A stretch of DNA of 64,000 nt from Gloeopeniophorella convolvens (taxonomy: Eukaryota; Basidiomycota; Agaricomycetes; Russulales): the NCBI GenBank assembly GCA_022496205.1, contig WTXD01000008.1, forward strand, positions 496,001-560,000, given 5' to 3'. Below are positions 52,885 through 64,000 of this stretch, piece after piece. Position numbers and translations under genes: made by a program. The notes below the pieces were generated by a model. That model saw nothing but the letters and a program-made list of their open reading frames with translations, made no database searches and was not told where the DNA came from. Position 1 is the first letter of the stretch, and each line of letters begins with the position of its first letter.

Positions 52885-53157
52885 GGTGATAGATTCCGTC
52901 AATTGGGGAATAAGGGAGTGTAAGGGCTACGGGGACTGGTCGCAATCGATTTCTATACACGCCTACACGTGGTATCACGTGGCGATACACGTGCAGCGGC
53001 TTCCTCAAACGCGACCATTGCAGTCACAAAACCGACGGATGTGGTGGACGCGTAATACCAACCGTGCAAGCAGGACTGCAATCTACGTCTCAGTGCGCCA
53101 ACTAGACAAAGTCGTAATAATACACGCAGATCTAGCGAGCATCAGGTCCAAGCTGTC

Positions 53158-54437
53158 CTAAGCCACCTCAGCGTCCTTGGCCTTGGACTTCTTCCGTTTC
53201 CTTTTCGGCTTCTTCTCGTTATCGCCTCCCGCCAGATCATCCCCTGCCAACCCCTTTTTCTTGAGCTCTTTAGGAGTGGGTTCGCCACCATCGGCTGCAG
53301 GTGCGGCCACAGCCTCCGCCTCCCCCCCGTCAGCAACCGCCTTGCTCCTCTTTTTCTTCTTTCCTTTCTCGGACTCCTCTGCAGGTACGGCCTCAGGCTG
53401 CGCAATCGCCTCTTCAGAAGCCAGGCCTTCCTGGGGCTGAGCATCCCCATTCTTCTTCCCCTTCCTCCTCTTCTTTTTCTCCCTCCCGTCGTCCCCAGCC
53501 CCTTCGGGGGCGGTCTCTTCAGCGGGGGTTGCGACTTCAGGCGCAGAAGACTTGTCCTTGCTCTTTTTGGACTTCTTTGGCTTTTCGACGAAACCGTTTA
53601 CCTCCTCAGAAGGCGAGTTCTGGAGTCGTTCGGGCGCAGCGTTGGTTTTGGTATCCTTCGCACCACCGCCTTGGGTATCCTCCTTTGGCGTCTTGCGCTT
53701 CTTTTTCTTCGGCTCTGATTCGCCAGATGTCTTCGTCTGTGTCCTGTTGAGAGATTGATCGTGATCCAGATACGTTGGTACGCACCTCCGCTACAGCCTC
53801 AGCACCACGCTTCTTTCCCTTCCCACTCCCCTTCTCCTTCGGTGCCGCAGCGTTTCCGTTCGGCGCAGATGACTCGACTGGTGAAGGTTCAACGGGCGAC
53901 ATGCGGGGGGGAGAACCCAAAGGAGTGGTGTTAGCGCCTGATGCTTGACTGCGGACATATTGGGGGCGCGACCAGTTCGACTGATCGTTTTGCGGTCTGG
54001 AATACTTACCAGGAGCATTGGTATAGTCTTCTGGCCCATTTCCTCTGGGTCCTGAGCCAGGGTGGGCACCGAGTCCCTAGACTGATATCAGCTAACGAGG
54101 ACCAGAGGACCAGCTGGTGGCGCACCTTTTTGGGGCCTTTATACAAGCCCTTCTGGTATTTTTCGGCCTCGGTCACACATGATGTGTGGTTCTTCCATTC
54201 GGTGGGACCGGAGAAGGTGGTGCTGCAGTCTATGCACGTGAAGGAGGAATGACACTTTCTACTGTGGTGATCGAGTTTTGGCTTTTTCACCACGTCAGTA
54301 CACGCTAGTCGCCGTCAGTTTCACTGGACGATTTCGAGGCAAGACATGGGTGGCTAACCATCGCATCTGCATAACGCAATATCCAATTAGCAGCAGACCT
54401 GGGGGCACAGTTTGTCGACTCACTGGAATGATACCAT
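53158..54437 (-). CDS. LYAR-type zinc-finger nucleolar protein
   Basis: Homologue of the LYAR family, nucleolar proteins in ribosome biogenesis. Three joined exons build the N-terminus MVSFQCDACTDVVKKPKLDHH: exon 1 at 54437-54424, an 8-nt exon at 54366-54359, and exon 3 from 54304. The zinc finger continues with KCHSSFTCIDCSTTFSG, and WKNHTSCVTEAEKYQKGLYK is the family's second conserved block. The rest is a Lys/Glu/Ala-rich disordered tail with repeated basic clusters (EPKKKKRKTPK, KKKRRKGKK, KPKRKRKKSK), likely nuclear/nucleolar targeting and RNA binding. It ends AKDAEVA at 53158. Both Cys-x2-Cys pairs are present only when the 8-nt exon is included. Divergent from CCP1 across about 850 bp. 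Confidence 0.88.
54359..54366 (-). other. 8-nt coding micro-exon in LYAR-type gene
   Basis: The minus-strand bases ATGCGATG sit between a 57-nt intron (54423-54367, GTGAGT..GCAG) and a 54-nt intron (54358-54305, GTTAGC..CTAG). They supply CA|A TGC GAT G|CG, that is Gln-Cys-Asp-Ala, giving the conserved SFQCDAC and the first zinc-binding Cys. Confidence 0.8.
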
Positions 54438-55283
54438 GATGCCTCGCGCAAGAAATGAGTGATACCGGTCGGGGAGTGGTCAACACCCTGCAGCAGCCGC
54501 GCCTGGTCCTCGATTGAAACGACCGCGTTGAGACGGGGAAAATCTGCAGGTCGATGTTCCGGTGCGGACCGGCGGCCTCGGCGGACCGCATGACCTAAGG
54601 CCGATGCTAAATTGCCGGCAGGATGCGTTGCCCCGTTCGCGCAAGTCACAAGCACACCTCGAGAAGTTGGCGCGTGTGAGCGTGCACGCCTCGCTCGTTA
54701 CATATGTAATTCAGTCATCAAATTATAAAAGGAGACTGTATACATCATAGAATTGGTCTTGCCTTTCCCCTCTCTGAATTGCCTATAGCCGGGAATCCAC
54801 GTACTGCTCGGAAGCAAACTTGCTGTGCCCAGCTGAAAAATTGCATCGCGGAGCTCGCGCGCAGGATGATCCGCCGAGCTGGTCCGGCTCGCGACCGAAA
54901 AAGCATAAAGACGCCCCGGACGCGTCTGTCGCAGATTCAGTCATGAGTGAGCGTTTGGGTGAGTCGAGGCGGGGAGACTCGGGTAAGGCTGACCAACTGC
55001 CAGCGTTTCGGCTGAGAAGCTTATTCATGATCACTAGATCGTGGCATCTACGCTCGCCCCACCGTGCACTGGCAAGGTCTCGCCAGAGCCCATCGAGCGC
55101 GTTGTCGAGTCAAAGGGTGATGATCACCCCGTCTGATTTCGATTATCTTTGAAGCGATTGGACGCTCCTCGGTCGGCTAAATTGACCGGGCGCGCGCCCT
55201 ATCGCTGCCGACTTATAACGCGCGGCTCTGTCCCAACTTTTTTCTTTACAATCATCCTGCATCCTCTCTGAGTGACCACCGCC
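54438..55283. promoter_or_regulatory. Divergent intergenic region, LYAR / CCP1
   Basis: About 846 bp separating divergent starts. The stretch before CCP1 is pyrimidine-rich (CAACTTTTTTCTTTACAATC near 55236-55255), typical of a strong fungal promoter/leader. Open frames at 54783-55152 overlap on both strands and show no motif. Confidence 0.45.
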
Positions 55284-56868
55284 ATGCACGCCTTTACCTC
55301 GTCTCTCAGAGCCTCTGCGCGCCGCGCGCCTCTTGCCTCGGCTCGCTCCATCCCCAGAGCTTCCTTCCGCTCTTCCTTCCGCAAGTACACGACTGAGGCA
55401 CCTGCGCCCAAGTCGTCCAACACTGCCCTCTACGCGAGCATTGGTCTTGCTCTCGTTGGAGGTGTTGGGTACTACGCGTACACTTCGTCTGACACCCCCG
55501 CGACCATCGCGAAGTCGGGAGCGCAGGCCACCAAGGCTGCCCTCAACTTTACGCCGACGAAAGCGGACTACCAAAAGGTACCTGTCAACGCGATAACTGT
55601 CAGCTACCGGAAGTTAACCGCCACTCCCAGGTATACAACAAGATTGCACAGAAAATCGACGATGCGGGCGACTACGATGGTAGGTTGCGCCACCTTACTT
55701 TCGGCGGTGGAACTTCAATTGCTGTCCACGCCAGATGGCTCTTTCGGTCCCCTGCTGCTTCGTCTCGCGTGGCACAGCTCCGGCACCTATGACAAGGATT
55801 CCAAGACCGGCGGCAGGTAAGAATACCATCTGACCATTTGATGGTCATGGCCTAACGTTGAACGTTGCTGAGTAGCAACTACGCTACCATGCGCTTCGAG
55901 CCTGAGGCTCTCCACGGCGCCAATAACGGTCTCCACATCGCCCGCGGCATAATGGAAGAGCTCAAGAAGGAGTTCGACTGGATCAGTTACGGTGACCTTT
56001 GGACCCTCGCTGGCGTCGCTGCCGTTCAGGTCAGTCCTCCGGTCTCAGTGGGAGACGCACCGGCTCATCTCTGCACAGGAAATGGGCGGCCCCAAGATCC
56101 CCTGGCGCCCCGGCCGCATTGATGGCGTCGCCAAAGACGCAACTCCAGACGGCCGCCTCCCCAACGGGGCGCTGGGCCAGGACCATCTCCGCGTGGTAAG
56201 TGTCTCGATACGTGCCGTCCATTCGCGAACTGACAGCACGATGGCGCATCCAGATCTTCGGCCGCATGGGGTACGCCGCGCCCGCCACCCACAGGCGCCT
56301 AGATTGCGCTAACCCTTGACCCTGTAGCTTCAATGACCAGGAGATCGTCGCGCTCTCGGGCGCGCACGCGCTCGGCCGCTGCCACGCCGACCGCTCCGGC
56401 TTCGAAGGCCCGTGGACCTTCTCGCCGACGACGGTGTCGAACGACTTCTTCAAGCTGCTCCTCAGTGAGAAGTGGGTCTGGCGCAAGTGGGGCGGCCCAA
56501 AGCAGTACGCCGATAAGAAGACCGGCTCGCTCATGATGCTTCCGTAAGTTCCCGACGGGGAGATAACCTGAGATAACGCGTACATGTGCTCGGGCTCACC
56601 GCGTACCGCAGGACGGACTACGCGCTCGTGCAGGACAAGGTGTTCAAGAAACACGTGGAAGCGTACGCTGCTGACGAGCAGCTCTTCTTCAAGGAGTAAG
56701 CAGCATGTTCCCCCGATCGATCTGACCTGTTTCGGCCGGTGCTGACTGCCCCGCGCGATCTGCAGCTTCGCCGCGGTCATCGCCAAGCTTTTCGAACTCG
56801 GTGTCCCCTCGAGCCAGTGGGCGGCGGCCGAGCCCTGGACCATGCAGTCCACGAACGACCAGGAGTAA
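55284..56868 (+). CDS. CCP1: Mitochondrial cytochrome c peroxidase
   Basis: Haem peroxidase of the intermembrane space that reduces H2O2 using cytochrome c. The start [16 protein letters not shown] (55284) is a classic mitochondrial presequence, followed by a hydrophobic sorting segment ([15 protein letters not shown]) as in yeast Ccp1. Catalytic residues are intact: distal Arg-Trp-His in [57 protein letters not shown], proximal His in [17 protein letters not shown], and the radical-forming Trp in [16 protein letters not shown]. It ends MQSTNDQE with the stop at 56866-56868. The length and the acidic C-terminal stretch fit the class I family. About eight introns. Oxidative-stress induction is likely from the family, but no site is evident. 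Confidence 0.96.
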
Positions 56869-57467
56869 ATGTGTTCTGGTCTTTCGCGCCGTCCCGTGTC
56901 CGTTTCCGGTCTGAGTAAAAATGGATAGACATAGACATAGACATTATATGCGTGCGGCGTCAGAAGATAGACTAGAGTCATTGCTCCCCCACTCATACCA
57001 TTTTACTCTAATTCACCCCCATCCCCCTACTCTTTGGATGCTCCCGCATCCACATAATTGGAAGTAGGCACTGCTGTCGTCATACCTGCCTAGATTTCCC
57101 ACTAGAGTAGACGTATCTGGGAACACTTATGCTCATTTATTTGTGCGATCGTTCGCTGCCTGCGCTGAGCATGAGGGGGTGCGCGGTCTATTGATATGGT
57201 GTTACTACTCCTCGTACAAATTATACATTGTGTCTAGGTGATGGTATGTGAGCTGGTGCCAGCAGCGGGCCGTATAGCGCAGCTCTTTTTTCTAATGAGA
57301 TGGGGAATCCTAGGGAAAGACAGAATGAAAGTCAAAATGTCTATAGGTGAAATGCGTGCCAGAACCATGCCGTATGAGCTACAAAGACCAGAAAGGAGAG
57401 TAGAAAGGAGAAGCCCGAGAACAAGTCGCCGGGGTGGTGAGGACCCTGCCAGTGCCAAGCAGACGCA
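56869..57467. other. Convergent intergenic region, CCP1 / arrestin
   Basis: This 599-bp stretch between converging 3' ends includes A/T-richer UTR-like sequence (56910-57240). The small open frames here have no motif. No gene seen. Confidence 0.45.
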
Positions 57468-59850
57468 TCATGACTCCGCCGCGACGGAGCGCCCCGGCTG
57501 TGGCTCGAGGTCGTGGGCAGCGAGGTCCGGCGCGCTGCGTGGGCGCTGCGCGTCCGCCGCAGCGCCCTCAGACGCCTCGTAGCTCGGCAGGCCCTGCATG
57601 CTCTCGAGCGGCGGCACGCCGCCGAGGAACCCGCGCGACGCGATATCGTAGTCCGGCACCTCCGTGAACGCGCGGTGCAGCAGCGAGTGCGACGTGACGG
57701 GGATCGGCCTCGGCGGCGGCGTGCTCGGTTGCGTGGCGCGCGCCGCGTGCGCGGTCGCGCCGTGGTGCCGCGAAGGCAGCCCGAACGACGAGGTGAGTGA
57801 CGTAAACGGCTTCATCGTGCTCGAGAACAGGCCGTGCAGGTTGCGGCTCGCGGTGCTGTGCGCGTGCACGAACGTCGAGCTCGCGTGGTCCGGGCTTTTC
57901 GGGCTGTTGCTCTCGGACGAGCGACGCGAGTGCGGCTCGGGGCTGGCTGCGCGTGAGGGCACGCGGCTCGCGCGGCGGGAGGCGGACCCGGAGGAGGCGA
58001 TCGTCTCGGGTGGGCTCGGGTTGCTCGCGTCCCGGTTGGTCTCGAGGGGAGGCGGCGCATTGTGGGAAAGCGAGAGGAGCAGCTCCGAGTTTACGTACTC
58101 GAGCCCGGAGTCGACTTGCCCGAGAGGCGACGACACGTGATACGCCTCGAGCGGAGTTTCCGCTCCTGACGCCGGCACCAGGTCGCGATGACTGTCTACT
58201 TGCACCGGGCTGATGCCCTGGTGGATCCATGGATTTGTGACACGGAACACCGCCTGCTCCGGGAGGTACATGTTTGCCACACGATCGCGGACGTGCGCTG
58301 GGTAGCTCGGCAGTTCCAAGTCTTCGTTTTGCTCCTCGGATACCTCGGGTCCGCCGAGGAGCAGCCGCCGCGTCGTAGCCGTTGCAGACTTTGATTCGTC
58401 AAGAAGCAAGGGGTCAAGGATGTGTACTGGCAGCGAACAGCGTAGTTCCGAGGTGTGCCCGTCAAGGTTGGTGATGAGGATACTCCAGCGTATGCGGTGC
58501 GTGGTAATAATAGGTTCCAGACCGTGGGTGGGCGTCGCAGACACAGGCAGGGAAACTGCAATCTTGGTAACAATATCTTGCTCAGAAAGTTCAAAGTTGT
58601 TCGGCGGCGGATGCGAGAGGCTTCCAGATTCCCCTTGCGGAGGTGAAGTCGAAGGACCCGTTTCGGAGCTGCGCCGCGCATGAGACTCGCTCGAGGAGCC
58701 TGAACTCTGCGTCGGGATGGAGAATGACTGATGACTGAGAGGGGCCGACGAGTGGGGGAGATCTGCGGAGTGCAAGGGCGTAGCTGTGCCGGGGGAGCCC
58801 GGGACAGAATACGTGCTGCGTGCGCCAGAGTGGTGCAGCAAGCCCCAGCGCGCGCGGTGGTGCTGGTGATCTACGCACACCGCCTGTCCATTGTGAATCT
58901 CGTGCTTTGCCGTCACCATGGCCTTCTTGGACTCCTGCCAGCCCGTACGAACGAAGACCTTGACGGTCTCGGTGATCGTCGTCGAGATGCTCATGACCCG
59001 GACTCCTTTGGCCAGAGGGGAGAGCTTTACGAGGGCGGTGAGATTATCACCTGCCGCCCACGCCTTGTGTGGTATCATGATCGAGTACATGAGCTTTTCA
59101 GGCCACGTGTTTTCAATCTCGAGGGACTGCTGATATTCGAGCGCTTCCGGCGCGAACGATCGCATCAACGTGATCGCCTTTTGCGCTTGCAAATTGTGGG
59201 CGAAACCGGGACGCGTTGCAACGGCACGCAACTTGTAAGCAATAGAGGCGCCACCAAATGCCCCTGTGAAGAGTGTGGATGGGAGGGAGCCGCCAAGGCG
59301 GAGCTGGAAGGGGAACAGGTGACGGCCAGCCTTCAAAGTATGACTATGCTTCTTTTCTCCTTCAAGGAATGACCATTCGTGATTGCACACGACGTATGTC
59401 ATCGCTGAATTACCGAAGCTTATACTGTGGGGTATGTAAATCAGGGGATGACGGCGGTCGTGGGAGTGCGGGGACGCACTCGTTGGACGGGGGAGGCAGC
59501 CTGGCCTTCCCGCGGAACTGCAGGGTGATGTGCTTGACAGGCGTAGACTCGACTAAATTGAGAGCGACTTGCCCTTGCAGCAGGGCAGGAGCGACGTCGA
59601 CGCCCGTTCCCTTGAGCGTAAGGATATCCGAGTGTACTAGGATCTCGATGCTAGGGTGCTTTTCGTCCTTCTTCGGCATGGATAGATCCTGGCGCTCAGT
59701 GGCATGTGAGGGGCCGGGGGTGATGCTAGACAGGGCATTATGTAGCGCAGACGCGAGGAGATCGACATCTGCGCCTGGACGAGACGGGCTGTGTGGGTCA
59801 TTATTGTCCGCGCTCGAGCTGGAAGTAGCGCGGGTGAGGGGGAAAGACAT
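57468..59850 (-). CDS. Alpha-arrestin (arrestin-related trafficking adaptor)
   Basis: Arrestin-fold adaptor that recruits Rsp5-type ubiquitin ligases to plasma-membrane transporters, like yeast Rod1/Rog3. The start MSFPLTRATSSSSADNN (59850) opens a Ser-rich region, then the N-arrestin domain: SIEILVHSDILTLKG, VKHITLQFRGKARLP, a 50-nt-scale intron, then FGNSAMTYVVCNHEWSFLEG, HTLKAGRHLFPFQLRLGG and ASIAYKLRAVA. The C-arrestin domain follows (PEKLMYSIMIPHKAWAAGD, LVKLSPLAKGVRVMSIS). The long disordered C-terminus has two LPSY motifs, in LELPSYPAH (about 58305) and QGLPSYEAS (about 57585), which resemble the L/PPxY sites that bind WW domains. It ends GRSVAAES at 57468. One main exon covers 59420-57468. 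Cargo is unknown. Confidence 0.9.
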
Positions 59851-60526
59851 GAGCGAAACGGTGGCAGGCCCAAGCCATGTTTCTGGGAGCTGCTTATAAG
59901 TATTCGCCCAGGCGACCTCTGTTAGCTGCAATCTCGATCTGTCCCGGTTCTCTCTCCATCGGGCCGCCTTCCGAGCCGTCCCGCTTCCGCTTTCTTCCCT
60001 CCGTGAGTCAAATAACAGAGAGCAACAGATCCAACAGATGCCGCGAGTTGATGCGTGCGCATGCATCACCCGTATCGCCCCCTGCCACAATTCCCAGTCC
60101 TCACTCTATCAGCGTTTTCTCCCAGACCGCTATCTGTATCAGATGGCCTGTGCAACCCGAAACAAGCGTATCCGCCACGATCCGTCGCATGGGTGGCAAC
60201 AATTATCTCAAAGCCGGCGGAATCTTATCAATTATCGCTGCGCGATGGCGGAAACAGCGCAAATCGGGTCTAGAGCGTCGTTAGAGCGTCTCAGGAACGA
60301 CCCTTGGAGCAAACTTTTTAACTTTCCAAGTTCCACCGTCGCTCCCGCTGGCATTCGCCATTCAAGTTGGAGCTGCCCTCTATCTCATTCGCGATAACAC
60401 TAGATACATCACAAATGTGCCGACGACAGTAAGCCGTTGGTCCGGATTCACTGATATTAAACGAGCGTAAAATGAGCCGGACGCAAAATTGCCATGACAT
60501 CGGCAGGCAGCCCTCGGGGATGCGCC
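59851..60526. other. Intergenic region upstream of arrestin
   Basis: A 676-bp stretch between two minus-strand genes holding the arrestin promoter and the S1P lyase 3' UTR. It has a CA/CT-rich central part (60050-60130) and no convincing gene. Confidence 0.45.
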
Positions 60527-62920
60527 TTACGCCTGGTACAGCGCATCCATGAAAGCAGATATGAGGGAACCGACCATCTGTGGGCCAATCGCGCTCGAGT
60601 TTCCGAGACCTGTAAATCGCGCAGTCCAGAGTCAGAACATCGCCAAGACAGAATGGAAGAAAGAACGAAAATAAACTCCGGAAGAACACTGTGCTATCCA
60701 TGCGCCTAGATGCGACGCGACGGTGCCGACTGCCGACTCGGCGGCAGGCAGGCAGGGACGTGGACATGAGTTTACACGTACCATATAGAGAAACCATGGT
60801 CCCTTTTCCGGCCGGACTTCCTTTTGTATCCCAGACCGCGTCTTTGAGGTCCTGGACAAACTGGTCGACCATTGATACCGTCAACCGCTGGCACCTCACA
60901 TCAGTCCCCACTACGTCTTCGCAGAACGCACGTGCGTACCGTGCAGGCGATATGGAGGCCCGGTGGATTCTGCAGCGCATTAAGGTGCCAACCCTTCTTC
61001 GACATTCTGTCTCCGAGTTCTAGAACGTTTAAATCTGGCGAGCGCGAGCCAAACGCCACCACGGATGCCGGCGGTTTGCCCAGGATATACAATTCAGGGA
61101 ACGAAGTCTGGATGGCCAGCTCTATGGCTTTGGCGGCTCCGACAATATCCCGACAAGATGCGGTGTATCCACTGCGAACCGCATGAGAAGGGCGATAAGG
61201 ACAATGTCACACCAGTGCCAACTTACTCTTCACCCATGAAGTGCATCGCTGCCCATGCACCAGCGATCAATGCTCCAGAGCTGCAGAGGAGCAATGATGT
61301 CAGGTCGAGTCGGCGCAAGGTAGGGTTGTCGATTACCGAGAGCCTGCAAGTCCGGGACTGGCATAAACACCGCCTTCGGGATGTCAGTGCACGTTTCATC
61401 AAGAAGCCGTGGAGGCATGCGTACCTGCCCATTCCGGGTTGACGTAGTACTGATACTGCCGCAGCTCGGCAGACCGGTACATAATGACCGAAGAGCCCTA
61501 GAATGCACAAGAACCTCTGAACTCTGGGCTTGACAGAGTCCCTGGAATGTACTGTACCTTCGGGGCAAACCCGTACTGCAATACGCGCTCCATCAGTATG
61601 TTCTCTAGTGTGCGCAGAATATAGGAACAAACCTTGTGCGTATCACAACTGACAGCAGTGACGCCCTCAACTCTGAAGTCGAATGGCTCCGACGAAAATC
61701 CAGCCTTCTCGAGGAACGGCATAATGAAGCTGCCGAGGCAGCAATCCACGTGGAGACCAATCTTATATTTCTTAGCGAGCTTTCCAAGGCTAACGATATC
61801 GTCCTGGCAGCCATCCGGGAAGTTGATAGCGGATCCTGCAAGCTGAAAACACCGCCGTCAGTCCGAGTTAGGCTAAGGTACAAAGGGCAGTGATTGACCA
61901 TGATAGTGTTAGAGTTGCTGAATGTAATATTAGCTTAGGTCGCAGATAGAAGACTCAGGTCCTACATGGCGCGGCGAACGTGCTTCAGGTTGACCTGTCG
62001 GGTCTCGGGATCCACAGGGATTGAATGGAGCTTGACCTTGAAGTACGCAGCTGCCTTGTCAAATGCAGCGTGAACTGATGCAGGTACGACCCTAAAGCGC
62101 TGTGAGTATATCTCCAGTGTTCCAGTGCCAGCGCATACATTTCCGGTTCAGTGATCCCCTTGACGGCGCGGGCCCAGTCACGGTGAGTCTTGACGGACAT
62201 GAGAATCGATTCCGTGCCGCCGGACGTCGTCGCACCTGCGCCGGTGGGGTTGTTGTACAACCGCAGGCACATGGCTACAACCTCTGCTTCCATCTTGCGG
62301 ACCGCAGGGAATACATCTGGGTGAAGGGGGTTCGAGACGCAGTAACGCTGGAATGCGGAAACCAGGACTTGTTCCATGTCGTCACCGCCATCTAGAGGCA
62401 AACATCATGCTGAGCCAACGTGCTGCTGATATCACCCGGAGAAAGTCACGTACGGTAGACTGCACCAGAGAGTTTTCCGTCCTTGTAATTTGTGTGTGAC
62501 GGCGCCTCCTTGTCCATCTGTTCCATTTCGCCGAGTATCCAGTCCAAAGTTCGGCCGTGTTCCGGAAGGGCCAAGTGGCGCACGACCTTGTCACCCTTCG
62601 GAATGAGCATCCTGTCTATGTCCTGCTTCGCAGCATCCATTTCCCTCTTGACCTTCGCGCGCATAGATGGAAATGTAATGACGAGTTGGAGTGTTCGCTG
62701 GCAAACGGAGTCAATGCACACGTCGCGTCAAGATGTCAGCACCTACATGGGCAATGAATTGGTAGAGGTCCTTGATCGATCGCCGAAGGCCCCTTGCACG
62801 AATGTGTCGACAGAGCTTCAGCACACGTCTGGCGATGAAGTACGCAATGAAGCAGTTCTTCGCATTGTCCAGGTTAAGGTTACGTTGGGCGAATTCGACG
62901 GCATCCACGATATGTGGCAT
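60527..62920 (-). CDS. DPL1: Sphingosine-1-phosphate lyase
   Basis: ER-membrane, PLP-dependent lyase that cleaves phosphorylated sphingoid bases to a fatty aldehyde and phosphoethanolamine, the exit step of sphingolipid breakdown. The start [16 protein letters not shown] (62920) is followed by a weak membrane helix and [17 protein letters not shown]; an in-frame ATG at 62941 would add seven residues. Then come [65 protein letters not shown] and [19 protein letters not shown]. The PLP-binding region has [19 protein letters not shown] and the Schiff-base Lys in SCDTHKYGFAPKG (Lys codon at about 61640). The C-terminus includes [20 protein letters not shown] and [20 protein letters not shown], with the stop at 60527. 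About nine introns. Complete. Confidence 0.94.
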
Positions 62921-63364
62921 AGATAGAGTGGATCCCAACATTCTGGGTATATGGTGGTCGACCTCCTGAATCGGCCTGGTGCTGCGCAGTGCGCAGTGCG
63001 AATAGTTGAACTTACGGTAGCGGAGAGAGCTGGCACTGCATGCGCCGCGTATGGTATTTACGGTGGGTCGTTGCCGAAGTTGATCACGTGAGACACGCGA
63101 ACGCATCCGGCCCGAGAGTCCCGGTGAACTTGACATAAGTAAGATTATCTCAATATGACATTGGGCTTAAAGAGCACTCGAGTGCAACACACAGTGAAGA
63201 CGCTCTTTGTACTAGGTTTTGAGATCCAAGAGGTAAATCTGTGTACGTGGAACGGATCTGTTCCTCAGCATAGTGGCTTGACTGTGCATTTCAGGGTGAA
63301 CACCAGCCTGGACGCTTCTCTAACCTAGCACTCGTTTCTTGCATTACACTCGCCGTTGCCCAAT
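62921..63364. promoter_or_regulatory. Divergent promoter, DPL1 / prefoldin 4
   Basis: This 444-bp interval separates the lyase (minus) and prefoldin (plus) starts. No gene is seen. Both promoters and 5' leaders must lie here. Confidence 0.5.
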
Positions 63365-63972
63365 ATGCGTATGGTACGCGCGCTCCCGAATTATGTCCCA
63401 ACTGATGCTGACGCTAGCGTCAGCTGGCACAAGAGGAGGAGCATGATGATGGCAAAGAGGTAACATGGGGTGCGTAAAGCTTGCGCCTACTGCCGCCTGA
63501 TCTGAGCCACTTTCCAACAGAGGACCAGCAGCGCATCAACACATTCTCGAAACTGAACACTCGGATACGCTCGCTCGTGGAAAAGATGAATGACCTGAAG
63601 GTGAGTAACGGCGATTAAAGACCTCGCCGATCGTGACTACCCCCGAACCTACAGCAAGAGAAGGAAGCCCTTGACGACCTTGCAATGGAGCTAGAGCTTG
63701 CTGATGAAGACCAACCAGTCCTGTACGCCCCACCTTCCTCCCACGACTCCTGATCGCCATCTAATTGTTCCGATGATAGCTACAAAGTCGGCGAAGCGTT
63801 CCTCCACCTCCCACATAGCCGCGCAATGAAGCGCCTAGAGAAGGACCAGACGCACGTCGACGGAGAAATATCGAAGCTCACGGAGACAGTCGATCAGTGC
63901 GAGAGCGACATGAAGGCGCTCAAGGTCGCGCTGTATGCGCGGTTTGGCAGCGCGATCAACCTCGATGAATGA
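63365..63972 (+). CDS. GIM3: Prefoldin subunit 4
   Basis: Beta-type subunit of the hexameric prefoldin co-chaperone that hands actin and tubulin to the CCT chaperonin. The first coding exon is only nine bases, ATGCGTATG (63365-63373), joined after an intron to LAQEEEHDDGKEVTWEDQQR, giving the family start MRMLxxEEE..VTWEDQQ. Then come INTFSKLNTRIRSLVEKMND (coiled coil), QEKEALDDLAMELELADED, YKVGEAFLHLPHSRAMKRLE and a second coiled coil ending INLDE, with the stop at 63970-63972. It has four introns. The length of about 130 residues is normal, and both helices and the beta-hairpin core are present. Confidence 0.94.
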
Positions 63973-64000
63973 ACGCCCTTTTGCTCTTATGATCCTAGCC

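Noticed and set aside
57513..58213. Several long Arg/Ala-rich frames opposite and out of frame with the arrestin tail
   Set aside because: High-GC coding DNA leaves all frames open; only the minus-strand arrestin frame has domain motifs.

Overview
The window is nuclear DNA of a filamentous fungus, most probably a mushroom-forming basidiomycete (Agaricomycotina). The gene set is fungal: an elongation-factor-3-type ABC protein, GH18 chitinases, TOM1, ATG3, cytochrome c peroxidase and an NDR-type kinase. Nearly every gene is cut by many short introns of about 50-60 nt with GT..AG ends, genes are dense on both strands, and several pairs share divergent promoters. I place 20 recognisable protein-coding genes plus one unidentified small reading frame. 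I see no tRNA, rRNA, CRISPR array, prophage or intact transposon.

Layout. 0-10 kb: a membrane-anchored GH18 chitinase (-, cut by the left edge), an EF3/New1/Elf1-type ABCF ATPase (+), a 2-kb stretch with no gene, and a homeodomain regulator (-). 10-19 kb: an NDR-family protein kinase (+) and an EF-hand MscS channel (+). 19-34 kb is rich in nuclear functions: RNA polymerase II subunit RPB3 (-), the giant HECT ubiquitin ligase TOM1 (-, 12 kb) and the PC4/SUB1 coactivator (+, divergent from TOM1). 34-44 kb: a mitochondrial UbiB/ABC1 kinase-like protein (-), a secreted GH18 chitinase (-), an NADH pyrophosphatase (-), a small unidentified reading frame (+) and a YMC1-type mitochondrial carrier (+). 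44-64 kb: ribosome assembly factor TSR1 (+), a CLC chloride transporter (-), ATG3 (-), a LYAR zinc-finger protein (-), cytochrome c peroxidase (+), an alpha-arrestin (-), sphingosine-1-phosphate lyase (-) and prefoldin subunit 4 (+).

How they work together. This is mainly conserved housekeeping DNA, not a cluster for one pathway. Themes recur: cell-wall remodelling (two chitinases), transcription and ubiquitin control (RPB3, TOM1, SUB1), ribosome assembly and translation (TSR1, LYAR, EF3-like), mitochondrial function (UbiB protein, carrier, cytochrome c peroxidase) and membrane traffic or lipid turnover (ATG3, arrestin, CLC, S1P lyase).

Most unusual signals. RPB3 carries a C-terminal tail packed with Trp-Gly repeats that resemble Argonaute-hook peptides. 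There are coding micro-exons of 8 nt (LYAR gene) and 12 nt (chitinase gene), and introns that split the catalytic Cys codon of the HECT ligase and a catalytic-motif Asp codon of a chitinase. The kinase has a remodelled activation segment, and two genes (the UbiB-like protein and the MscS channel) show single-base reading-frame breaks. Exon boundaries were read by eye from splice sites and family conservation; outer gene limits are firmer than internal ones.
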